From assembly GCA_033220425.1 (NCBI GenBank), contig CM065648.1:3596001-3660000 (forward strand): 64,000 nucleotides of DNA. The letters are read 5' to 3'. This DNA comes from Lepraria neglecta. Lineage: Eukaryota > Ascomycota > Lecanoromycetes > Lecanorales > Stereocaulaceae. The translations under genes were made by a program, and so were the position numbers. The notes below the pieces were generated by a model. It was not told the origin of the DNA. It made no database searches and saw only the letters and a program-made list of their open reading frames with translations. Every line of letters begins with the position of its first letter. Position 1 is the stretch's first letter. This document shows, piece by piece, positions 34,321-44,777 of the stretch.

Positions 34321-35573
34321 CTAGAATTGCAAGAGTGGATTAAGGTCCTTCAACGGCAAGGGGCGAGTCATGACCGCTTTGAGCAGTTCTTTGAGGTGGT
34401 TGGTCAACTTGGTGTAGTGCATCCGATAGAACCTGTTACATTGTTAGAATCTGGGCCTTACATCTTCAAGTCATAATGAGAAGGAACCTACCAATCAGTC
34501 TCTTCGCCAATCGACGATGGATTGCCATAGTCAAGAACGTCTGTCTTCACGCCCTTAAGAGCAAGGAGGAAATCGGCAACGGAGGTCGTCCCATAGAACA
34601 TGCGACGGCCGGAGAACCCAAGTTTCAATTTCTCGATCTTCCCGTAGTTGCTCAAATGCTTGAGGATCCAGATAATGTCTTCATTGTACTCGAAGCGACG
34701 CTGGTTCGTAGTCTTGCCTGGGTTACCGGAGGGAGTTCCGTCTTCAAAGCCAATGCCGATGTTGGTGATGAGGCTGGTGTTCTCAGGGCCGATAGCACCG
34801 AGAAACTCGCGAACGTGGCCGTACCCCGTCTCCCTCCACTCCTGCTGATAGTACTTGCCGAGGCGCGCAACGCTATGTGAGAACACGAACCGGTTCTCGC
34901 CGTACAGGATCTTGCGAGCTTCAACATGAACTTGCTTGTTAACGCGGAGAAAAGCCGATGAATGGGAAAAGCCGCTACGGCCCTTGAACTCAATGTTCTT
35001 GTTCTTCTTGAAGACAATAGCATACACTTCGTTGCGAAGCTCCCCGGGAAGATCCATGAACCCTACTTTGGTAGGGTCGAAGTTGGCGTTTTTGTCAATG
35101 ATTCCGCGAGGCAACAGGACCTTCACAATGAGCGATTTCGTAGTAGGTGGCCCGGCTTTACGCTTTTGAACGCTCGATTTGGTTGGCCTGGGTGTGCCGT
35201 CAGGAGCAAGTCCGAGCATCTTGTTGAAATTTTGCACAGCTGACCACGTGGCTGGATAGTAAGCTAATGAGGATGGGTCTGGTGCTGGTGTCGGTGAGCG
35301 GCTAATGAGGTTGATCGCACTTAGTGGCTGATTGTGTTGAAGGTCGTCTTCCATCTTGATGATCAATTCTGTGTCGAGACGCGGCTTCTTGAGGAGTGGA
35401 CGATCCTCGTCGTAGCCCTCGTCGTCGCCGTCGATAACCAGTGTACTTGAATCGATGTATCCAGGTGCCAGCTGCGGTTTCTTGTCGCGGATGGCGCGTA
35501 CGGGTCGACGGCCCGCCTTAGAACGCCCAGTGGGACGACTTGAGAGCTGTGTTGTACATGTGAGCTTGTCCAT
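34321..35573 (-). CDS. F-box-like fungal protein of unknown function
   Basis: Two minus-strand exons, 34492-35573 and 34321-34432, join through a split TGG codon and give 397 residues. The start at 35573 is the first ATG of the frame. The N-terminal half is basic and low in complexity (GRSKAGRRPVRAIRDKK, then an acidic stretch), suggesting disorder and possibly nuclear location. The second half opens with FMDLPGELRNEVYAIVF, the LPxELRNxIY motif seen in a very large fungal family related to F-box domains. The usual downstream block SSAFLRVNKQVHVEARKILY and a helical C terminus follow. Such proteins may be substrate adaptors, but neither a Skp1-binding F-box nor a substrate domain can be proven here. 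Partner and role are unknown. Confidence 0.75.
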
Positions 35574-37407
35574 ATGCACGAGCTGTGCAGGCACCTACCA
35601 TCGTGGAATAAGTAGTCAGACGCTTAGACGAGTCTGAGGGTCCTGAGAGGTGTGAAGAGGTGACTACTAGTGTTAGGATGAGAGTAGCTGGGAACGCGTT
35701 TGATGATATCTGCCTCGCGTATAAGCGTGATTCGAACTCCGAAGTTGACGCTTTTCGCCACTGGGTTTAACCCGCTTAATCGTGTACGCTTACTTTACAA
35801 GAAGGGATGACGCCTGTTCTATCGTATGAAGTTTGATGGACAATTGTGGTATGGAGAAGTAGAAGGTAGTGTCCTTTTACAAAATCACCGAGGTGTTGAT
35901 ATGGTAGTAGTAGTTGCTGAATCTATCGTCACGGCTTGCAACACTTCTGGCAATCACCGAGAGCTAGTGAAGATGGTAAATGAAGATTCCAGGTGAATTT
36001 GCTGTGGAACGCTCAAGGAAGGAAGTTCATCCATTGTTGCCGTGGTGTGGTGGTGTGACGATGTTTTTGACAGAAAATGGAAGTCGAGGAACGCCGAGAA
36101 GGCGAAAGCCACAACCCCTCCCTAGCGGCGATCTTTGCATAATAAGCAGGAATGATGAGAAGCAAGCTTTTTGCAACACAAATCCAAATAGTTCTGAATG
36201 CAAAACAGAAAATTGGCCCCAATCGTGATGGGAGATGATGAATAAGTGAACGACATATGGAATGGGATCCGCCTTTCGTCCCATAGCAACTTCAAGGTCC
36301 GGATGAACAAGCTATGAAGCTTGCGGCTTGTAAAGGCTGTTCGTGACTGAAAGTATCGAAGTTAGAATTGACATTCCTTCCACTAAAGGGCAATATGGCA
36401 GAAGAGTCTTCCCGCACTGGATCCTTGCGAGAGCGTACTGCCCCAAGTGCAGTAAGCCATCAGGTTGTGGGTCCTAGAGATACTGACAGTTTGTTAGGCC
36501 TTCTCCTATGAACAGGCCTTCTCGGTGAAGGCTCATGGGAGGACCAGGAAGCATTAGGCTCTTCCGTAGCAAGCTACAGCCAGGGATGGGGGAAAATTGA
36601 TCGGCCTTGTCAGCACTCCATTCCGGGCAGGTAAGTCATAGTTCACGGTCGAAGGTATCATTCATCAACTACCAACGACTACAGCTACAGCGATGATCAG
36701 GTAGTATGCCAGGGACAGGGAATCGAGGGTCATACTCTTTCTCTCATGCTCCTAAAGCGAAGACAGAGATGAACAAGACTTGCTTTCACAGCACAGCCTC
36801 CTCAAGAGTTCTTGCGATATCCTGAAAAGATACTAGACTGCAGAAACAACTGCAGAGAAGAGCTATGAGGAAGCAGTCAAAGATAAGTACTGAGTAGGTT
36901 TGACGTGATAATAGTCTCAACCACACATGAACAACTCATCCAATCAGAAAGTCTCAAATTGTCCCTTTGAAAGGTGGTGAGGTGGACCCGGGACATGTCA
37001 ACATCACCCACTTTGAGTAGCTTGCACTATCCGAGTGAGTGTTGTAGCAGCCGTAAAAGTCATCTCCATCATCTTGAATTGTAGTTGTTGCCGTTCAAAT
37101 TTCTACGAAAACGCGCCAAATGTATTGGCCGGGCGCCCCAATACAAAACCATCCTATCCTAGCGCCGGTGTTTCCTTCCGCCGTGGTGAGGTCAATGCTT
37201 GGCTCTAGGCATTTCTCCACTTCGAGGACCAACTTCACTTGGTTCAAACTCAGCTCTCGTTGCTCCAGGGCTTTCTTGGATATGGCTACTTCCATGTGTA
37301 CCAGATGCTGGTTACGCTTATCTCACTCTCGTACCCAACTGCTTCCACTCGGTCTACAAGGCCAGGCATCTCAGCAATGGCAATGGCAGTGGCGGTCACG
37401 GCGGGGC
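35574..37407. other. Divergent intergenic region
   Basis: It separates the F-box-like gene and serine hydroxymethyltransferase and should hold both promoters. No independent gene was recognised. The last 288 bases (37120-37407) are open in frame with the hydroxymethyltransferase start and encode a basic, Ser/Arg-rich sequence; see that gene and the findings. Confidence 0.5.
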
Positions 37408-39102
37408 ATGGCTTCAATGAGTCCGGAGAGCCAACATAAAGTAATTTCTTCATTGGAAACGGTTGAAAGAATAAGCTGACATATATCAGCTGCTTGCTGC
37501 GAACCTGGAAGAAGCAGACCCGGCTGTATACAAAATTCTACAAAAAGTATGCCATCTAGCCCAACTCCCAACTAGCATCTTCATGAAGCTCACGGATGTG
37601 GGGGGAAACAGGAGAAAAGACGGCAGAAGCATTTCATCAATCTTATACCGTCCGAAAACTTCACATCTCAGGCTGTTCTCGATGCATTGGGCAGTGTCAT
37701 GCAAAGTACGCAGAGAGAAGTCATGGTTGGGATAGTTCAAAGCTAAAGATGTCCACGATAGACAAATATTCAGAAGGATACCCTGGTGCTCGATACTACG
37801 GCGGCAATGAATTCATAGACGAGTCGGAACGGCTTTGCCAAAAAAGGGCTTTGGAAACATTCGGATTGAGTGAAGAGGAATGGGGAGTCAATGTGCAACG
37901 TACGAAGCTCTACAACGCTGCACTGGCCTTGTGCTAACTACCGAATGATAGCACTCTCTGGATCCCCTGCTAATCTATATGCCTACTCTGCCCTTTTGAA
38001 TACCCATGATCGGATCATGGGTCTCGATCTTCCCCACGGTGGACACTTATCACATGGATATCAAACGCCCACCAAGAAGATCTCTGCTATCTCTAAATAT
38101 TTCGAGACTCTGCCATATCGTCTTGATGAATCAACAGGCCTAATTGATTACCAAAAGCTCGAGGAATTGGCAATGCTCTATCGCCCAAAAATCATCATCG
38201 CCGGCACCTCCGCGTACAGCAGGCTCATCGAATACGCACGCATGAGAGAGATAGCTGAAAAAGTGGGAGCGTACCTGCTCAGCGACATGGCGCACATCTC
38301 CGGGCTTGTTGCGGGAGGCGTCATCCCATCGCCTTTCCCCCACTCAGACGTCGTTACTACAACCACTCACAAATCGCTGCGTGGTCCAAGAGGCGCCATG
38401 ATCTTCTTCAGGAAGGGCGTGCGGAGGACTGACAAAAAAGGAAACAAAGAAATGTACGATCTCGAGGGTCCAATCAATGCTTCCGTATTCCCTGGTCATC
38501 AGGGTGGGCCACATAACCACACCATCACCGCTCTTGCAGTGGCTCTTCACCAGGCACAGACTCGCGAGTTCAAGGAGTATCAAGAGACGGTGCTATTGAA
38601 TGCAAAAGCTTTGGCGGAGCGTCTGGGCAACTCGAAAGAGAAGGGAGGTCTCGGTTACAACATTGTTTCAGGAGGAACTGATAATCATTTGGTGCTTGTC
38701 GATCTTAAGAACAAAGGTGTGGACGGCGCGCGTGTGGAGCGTGTGCTGGAGCTTGTGGGAGTTGCCAGCAATAAGAATACCGTTCCAGGTGACAAATCAG
38801 CCATGAAGCCCGGTGGATTACGTATGGGTTCGCCTGCCATGACGACTCGAAAGCTACTGCCAGAGGATTTCACGCGGGTAGCAGAGATAGTTAACCGCGC
38901 TGTTACCATGACTCAACATCTGGACAAGAAGGCTAAGGAGGATTCTGAAGCGAAGGGTCGTAAGAACCCGGGAAGCATCAAAGCCTTCTTGGAGTTCCTT
39001 GGTGACGGCGAGGAAGTCAAAGATATTGTCGAGCTGAAGCGAGAAGTGGAAGAGTGGATTGGTACTTTCCCCCTACCGTGGATAAAGGAGGGTTCACAGT
39101 GA
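37408..39102 (+). CDS. SHM2: Serine hydroxymethyltransferase
   Basis: Five exons, 37408-37440, 37490-37546, 37612-37705, 37762-37899 and 37952-39102, join in frame to 490 residues. The enzyme interconverts serine plus tetrahydrofolate and glycine plus methylene-tetrahydrofolate, feeding one-carbon metabolism, with pyridoxal phosphate as cofactor. The signature segments are intact: [53 protein letters not shown] and the cofactor lysine in [13 protein letters not shown] (about 38350-38395). Length from this ATG fits the cytosolic isozyme. The frame is open upstream to an ATG at 37120 and there encodes RHFSTSR and other basic residues resembling a mitochondrial presequence, so a longer mitochondrial form is possible. 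An ATG at 37750 lies inside the third-to-fourth exon intron and is not a start. Confidence 0.92.
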
Positions 39103-39425
39103 CTTCTCAACGAAGCCGGAACTGTGAGAGCCTCAACGCGCTGATGCAATGTCATTGGAAGAATTTCCGTGGATGCAAAAAGGTTCTATTGTATCTTCAA
39201 CAAGATCTCGGCTATTACGACCGTAGGATTGGGTTTTGAGTCGCATTTGCGAGACAAGTATGTTTTACAGTATCTACAGGTGAAAAGAGTAACAGGGCGG
39301 GGATGTGAGAGAAGCAGACTTCAACACGACCCACAGCATGGAATCAAGAGGGCTTTGGTCCTTGTTTTTCGTGAATGTGTACGAGTCCTGAGAAAGATGT
39401 AGACTCTTGGGTATCTCGGTTTATT

Positions 39426-41456
39426 TTAAATATTATTTGCGACATGATCCTCGATCTCTTTCACATCCACATCCATAGCTGTTGCCTCGCCGTTGGCCGC
39501 ATGATGTTCACCCTCGCCATTAACCATGATCTCATCCTTTGTCTCCTCTATCCCATTCGCAGCGTGGCCCTCTTCCTCTTTAACCTTCTCCTCGCCCATC
39601 CCATCATCGCTCTCCCAAATCCTGATCGTCTTGTCCAGTCCACCACTGACCATCAAGCCCCCCCTCTCCACGTATCCACGCCCAGCACCACCCCTTCATG
39701 CCCTTCCACCTTCTGCAAGATCTCCTTACTTTGGACATCCCAAGAGTAGATGTCCCCACTCTCACATCCTGTAACAACAAAAGCTCTCTCCTCTGTCTTA
39801 TCTTCATTATGGTAGACACCAAACGCGCCACCAATGCTGTATTTTTCGTTTTTATGCCCCTGGTAGGTCTTTACGCACCGGCCTTCTTTGTAATTCCATA
39901 GCCGTACACTGGAATCGAGCGTCCATGCGAGGACGAACGTTCCGTTCGGCGAGAACCGTACGCTTGTTACGGCGGCGTTATCTTCGTGTACTAGTGTTCG
40001 GAGACATTGGCCTGTTGCTGTATCCCATATTCGAATCAGTCCGTCGCTGGCACATGACACAATAAGTGTGCCGTCGTGTATGAAATCAACACCGCCAATG
40101 GGGTCGGAATGCGCCGGGAGCGAGCGCATGAGGCGCGTAGTTCTCACGTCCCAGAGGAAAAGCGCTTCATCGTAGGAGCCGGAAGCGAGTATGTTGCCGC
40201 GAGGGGAGAAGGAGAGGGCGTAGACGTAATTGGAGTGGGATTGGAGAGGATGAGGATGGGCTTTCCCTGTTGAGACATCCCAGAGGCGGATCGACTTGTC
40301 GTCGCTACCTGAGGCTAAGGTTTTCGAATCAGGGGACCAGGCTATTGTAGATATGCCGGCCAGATGTCCTTCTAGTGTGTGTAGATGTTTGCCAGTCGCA
40401 GTATCCCAGATTCTGATTGTTGCGTCAGCCGCTGAAGGAGTCAGCTGCGGTGGACTGTAGATGTTTCTAGGGTGTAGACTCACAGCAACTGGCTATCAGC
40501 CGTCCGTTGGGCGAGAACCGGACGGCAGCCACGCCTCCCTTATGTCCCTTGAGCACCATCTTTTGCCTGTATGGCACATACTGGGGCGGCCGTGTTGGGA
40601 ACTCACGAGGTGTAGCGATTGGAGTGCTGATTCTGGAGTAGGGCGGCGGACTTGTGCTAATATACCTGTTATCGATTGGCCTTTCCACGTCCCTGCTAAA
40701 ACTGCCTCGAAATGTGCTTGTGGTATTTGTGGTCGTGCGGATCAAGGTGGGTATTGGGCGTTTGGTTGTATGGCCTATGGCTAACTCATCGGATCTATTT
40801 TGAGCAGAGACAGCAGCAGCAGGTGCGTCAGACATATCATTGAAAGGGTCTTGAAAGGTTGTAGCACCATCTTCAGGCAGTTTGTCGGGGCTATCTTGAT
40901 CAAAGGGGGCAGCTGCGTCAGGCAGCTCCTCAGGGTTAATCAAGACAGATAGGGGTGAGATAGCAGGGCTTTCAGGACTGCGTCGATATTCGGCATCAGC
41001 AGCAGCTGTAGCTTGTAGTTCTTGGGAGCTTGCTTTAGGTGTAGCAGCTTCGAGGATGAGTTCGTTGGGATCTACTTCGGTCGCAGATTTGGACACAGTG
41101 GGAAGAGTAGCGTTTAACTCGTCGGAGCTTGCTTCTGGGAGAGCAGCATTGAGAATCAGCTCATTGGGGTCTGTTTCAGGAGCGGCGTTTTTCTCAGAAT
41201 TGCTTTTCCGCCTACCCTTGCGGCCACGCTTAGGCTGCGAAGATGCTCGACCAAGTCGCGAGTTTTTGCGGCTGGGCTGCGAAGGTCTTCGATGGCCATG
41301 AAATTTCTGATGGTCCAACTTGCCTGCAAGCTCGTCTGGAGAACTGGTGTAGCGTTGGACGGCGGGTTGAGGGAGGGGCTCTGGTTCTGGAGGTGGGGTC
41401 GCTTCTTTGTTCCGTTCACTGACCCGTCGTCTTTTGGGATATCGATTGGCAGACAT
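39426..41456 (-). CDS. SWD3: WD40 protein, WDR5/Swd3 COMPASS subunit homologue (one-base break)
   Basis: Two minus-strand exons, 40484-41456 and 39426-40431, are joined through a split TCG codon. The last 300 residues form seven WD40 blades close to WDR5: GHKGGVAAVRFSPNG, SADATIRIWD, SHSNYVYALSF, PAHSDPIGGVDF, a blade ending LDSSVRLWNY, GHKNEKYS and GHEGVVLG. WDR5/Swd3 scaffolds the Set1/COMPASS histone H3K4 methyltransferase in the nucleus. A disordered N-terminal extension of about 300 residues carries basic clusters and a duplicated DPNELIL motif (about 96 and 129). In the last blade the frame breaks at a seven-G run (plus-strand C run 39658-39664). As written, translation ends two residues later, but with one extra G it continues into GLMVSGGLDKTIRIWE and an acidic tail ending at 39426, about 659 residues in all. 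Confidence 0.85.
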
Positions 41457-41887
41457 GTTTACTCTGGTGGAAAGTGCAGGGAAGCTTGGACAATGGTAGG
41501 GGCTGCACTTTCCTTAAGAGTGATCGCCAGCAGTTCTGCGCGTGTCGCGCCTGACGCACGCTAAAGCGCTGTGAATAAAATTGTGTCATATCCAGAATAG
41601 TTTGCTCGTCATGCACTTTCGTCCATCATTTGGCATTGTGTGCAGGGTTTTCTATGCATTGTAGTTACGGTGTCTCTATGCAGTCTTCTGCATCGTATGT
41701 GGACCTCATAAAGGCTCCAGCTGAGGAACTACGTACCCAATAAACGCGTGTATTCATTGGTGTACTCGAGAATCATAGGAGTCTCCATTCTGCATGAGTG
41801 TAACTCTATTTGCCAAATTCCTTCCATCTCGAGAGTTGAGGTATCTCGCGTCGAGGGTGAACTTTCTTTTACGAGCAGCAAAGCAAA
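41457..41887. promoter_or_regulatory. Divergent promoter region, WDR5 homologue / ISC1 homologue
   Basis: The 431 bases between the two ATGs must carry both promoters and 5' leaders. No other gene fits. Specific factor sites could not be called with confidence. Confidence 0.6.
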
Positions 41888-43312
41888 ATGAGCGCTTCCA
41901 GTGAAACTCCGACTACCTTGAATGTCATAACCTACAATTGCTTGGGCCTCAAGTACATTTCCCATTTTCGCAAGGAAAGGTTGGCCGAGATTGGCAGACG
42001 GCTTGCCATAACAAGTCCCGTCCCAGAGATTGTTGGTCTGCAAGAATGCTGGACGCAGGAGGACTACAATAGCATTAGAGAGCAGACCAAGCACATACTT
42101 CCCTATGGAAAATTCTATTTCAGCGGCATCTTCGGAGGCGGCCTTGCTATTCTGTCCAAATGGCCAATCGAGGAATCCCATATGTTCAGGTATCCACTCA
42201 ACGGGCGTCCCACAGCGTTTTTTCGGGGAGATTGGTTCGTGGGAAAAGGAGTAGCATGTGCCAGGATCCGGCTCGGTCCACGTCCAGAAGATGTTGCAGA
42301 AGTTTTCTGCACCCACCTCCATGCACCCTACGAAAGTGAACCGAACGACTCTTATATATGTCATCGCACCGCTCAGGCATGGGAGATCGCCAAGCTGATG
42401 CGTGGTGCTGCCGAGCGGGGCCATCTAGTGCTCGGATTGGGAGACTTCAACATGCTGCCTTTCTCACTTGCCCACCAGCTGATAACCGCTCATGCGCCTG
42501 TTCAAGATGCTTGGAGGGTACTGCATCCTGACTCTTCTCTCGGACCAGCCAAAAGCGAAGTTGAAAGACGGAGGGGCCGCGAGATCCCTAATGTCATGTA
42601 CAATTTGACTGAGAATGGAGCAGCTTCTGATAGCGTCTCTAACACCTGGAGATGGCCTAAAGAGCAGCAGAAGAGGCTGTTTAAAGGTGAAAAGATCATA
42701 ATTGAAGGCACAACTCCGGACCCGAACGCAAAGAGACTCGATTACATATTTGTGGGCAATGGCGTCCATAAAGGAACTTCGAGTGGTCCTAAGTGGCACG
42801 TACACGATGTCAAGCTCGGCATGACAGAGCGTCATCCTACCATCGGCTGCTCGCTCAGCGATCATTTCTCCATTGAGACCACTCTGTCTAGGATTCAGGA
42901 CCCTTCACACATAACCAGAAATGAAGAACGAGCCGACCTTTGGGGGGCTGGTCCCATCCAAAATCAAGATCAGGCTGTAGCACTCCCCCTTACTACATAC
43001 GACACCATTCTCTCCATGACCGAGAAATACACGCGCCGCGAACGGCGCCAACGCCACTTTCGCCTCTCAAACTTCTGTATATCCATAATCATCTCGATTG
43101 GCTCCTTCACTGCAATCTGGTGGTCGCCGCGCCCTTTTGTTGCCTTCCTCCTAATCCTCCTTAGCACGCTTGGTTTTGGAGCGGGCGTTGTAGATGGACT
43201 GATTGGGGGTCTGTTCATCGGATCGGAACTTAGAGCTCTAAAAGAATTTGAGTGGGAGATCCGAAACGCGAAGGACTTGGCTGTAGCAAGGGCGAAAGAA
43301 TTACATGACTAG
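41888..43312 (+). CDS. ISC1: Inositol phosphosphingolipid phospholipase C / neutral sphingomyelinase (ISC1)
   Basis: A single exon of 474 residues. The protein is an Mg2+-dependent DNase I-fold phosphodiesterase that hydrolyses inositol phosphosphingolipids (or sphingomyelin) to release ceramide. Active-site landmarks are VITYNCLGL near the N terminus, the metal-binding glutamate in GLQECW, FCTHLHAPY, GDFNMLP and the final SDHFSIE Asp-His pair. Between them lies RLDYIFVG. Two adjacent hydrophobic helices near the C terminus (about 43070-43240, containing FCISIIISIGSFTAIWW and FVAFLLILLSTLGFG) anchor it to a membrane, as in yeast Isc1 and neutral SMase 2-like proteins. The end is a charged amphipathic helix. 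It is transcribed divergently from the WDR5 homologue. Confidence 0.92.
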   Translation: MSASSETPTTLNVITYNCLGLKYISHFRKERLAEIGRRLAITSPVPEIVGLQECWTQEDYNSIREQTKHILPYGKFYFSGIFGGGLAILSKWPIEESHMFRYPLNGRPTAFFRGDWFVGKGVACARIRLGPRPEDVAEVFCTHLHAPYESEPNDSYICHRTAQAWEIAKLMRGAAERGHLVLGLGDFNMLPFSLAHQLITAHAPVQDAWRVLHPDSSLGPAKSEVERRRGREIPNVMYNLTENGAASDSVSNTWRWPKEQQKRLFKGEKIIIEGTTPDPNAKRLDYIFVGNGVHKGTSSGPKWHVHDVKLGMTERHPTIGCSLSDHFSIETTLSRIQDPSHITRNEERADLWGAGPIQNQDQAVALPLTTYDTILSMTEKYTRRERRQRHFRLSNFCISIIISIGSFTAIWWSPRPFVAFLLILLSTLGFGAGVVDGLIGGLFIGSELRALKEFEWEIRNAKDLAVARAKELHD

Positions 43313-44777
43313 GAAATAGCGAGTAAAGAAACATCAGCAGCTCGAGCTGGAGATTGAGACTTTACTCGTGCGAAGGAAACGGAGTGAGCCCCTGTTTTCC
43401 AAGCAGCGGCATATGATGGAAAATTGGTAAACCAAACCTGGATTGGCTGAGCGAACTACGGCTGATGCTGCTAGAGCTCCACGGAGGATTGAAAGCAGCC
43501 TTGCTCCAAAGGCACCCTTTTTGTTATATAGGAAAACCCCGGAAAAGGAGGAGTATAAACATAATTGTACATTCAACAACGCGGCAAGAAGCTTAGCACA
43601 TAACAGCCAACAGTGGAGTAAAATCATCCCTCAATCTGGCGACAGACGGTCCCAAGGAAGTGGGAAGGGAAAGGCAGGGGAAAGGAGTCGCGCTTGATAC
43701 CATGACATATCGTACAGATCCTGGATATCACATTGCGCTGCTACGCGGATAGCCATCAAGGCGACGACGCCGAGTGCTGAAGTGGCGTGCATGATGACGT
43801 GTTTGGGATTTGGATTTTGTGTGTGTGCGGTGTCGGTGCTGGTTTTGGAATTGGTAGCTGCGGGTGGTTGATCACTTAAGATATGAATGTAATAACTTTG
43901 AGTGTTTTTTATTGCAGTGCTGGATATTATTCGAATTGAGGTAGCCAGACAGCGAATCTGGCAAGTTTCTGTAGATTTTTCCTGGGGCTCGTGGAAGTTC
44001 TATACCAACAATCTCAGTTGGTCAAAAAGAAACAATCTGTCAGTCCACCTTCCTCCTTACACAGAAAGATTAACATCTTCAATCAGAAATACATCAATAC
44101 TATAAGCCCAACAAGAAGAATTCTCGCCTTTGTGCCAAGCGAAGTGATTGCTAACGACACTGTCAAAGGAAAACAAGTGAAACTATTCGAAGAATACCTA
44201 TCTCATCTTCCTAGCAGCGACATCAATATCTGCTACTCGAAAGTCATAGGACCGTTCGTATAAATTGGAGGCTGTGATCGAATTTCACAGTGTTTTGGAA
44301 TAGTTTCATGTCGAGCCGCGCTTATGCCAAGTCGAATGTCAGACGAGCGAGATGAGTTGGGATAATCTTGTATCTGATCTTCAGTCCTTCCGGCTTATAT
44401 GTACGCAGTACGCTGAACGCTAAGCGAATATAAAAATCCAGAACCTCACGTAAAATAGCCTGTAGCAAGATGTAATGGGTTTGATGAGCGAGCCAATAGA
44501 TCAAGGTAATGACAGCCAGATTGGAAAGATACATACCTATGTGTGAATCTTGTCATACTTTCTTACCTTCGCAAGGCTGTTACTGACTCCACCTTCCTCA
44601 CAAATCACAATGTTCATGACTTTCGCTGGTTTTCTTTAGACTTTCTAAGAGAATCCTTTTTGCCTAGAGTCGAGAATCTAGCATTCCAATTGAAAAAGAG
44701 GAGTGTAGTCTCCATACTTTACAACCAACCTTCGATATTATACACAGAGTGGAATATTTCCTAGCTCCTGCAACAGG
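43313..44777. other. Intergenic region
   Basis: Between the ISC1 homologue and the P450 relic. Short frames occur on both strands without domains. A minus-strand open stretch (about 43960 down to 43631), with a Thr/Asn/Pro-rich part followed by a hydrophobic helix (HATSALGVVALMAI), was noticed but could not be tied to a gene. Confidence 0.45.

Noticed and set aside
35720-35780. Possible tRNA B-box (GATTCGAACTC) near 35731
   Set aside because: No A-box at the right distance and no cloverleaf could be drawn on either strand.
37750-37899. SHMT start at ATG 37750 ([10 protein letters not shown])
   Set aside because: That ATG lies within an intron. Splicing at 37705/37762 restores the conserved [11 protein letters not shown] and adds the conserved N-terminal exons.
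43631-43960. Minus-strand open stretch with a Thr/Pro-rich part and a helix
   Set aside because: No start, splice site or family match could be tied to it. It may be chance or a relic.
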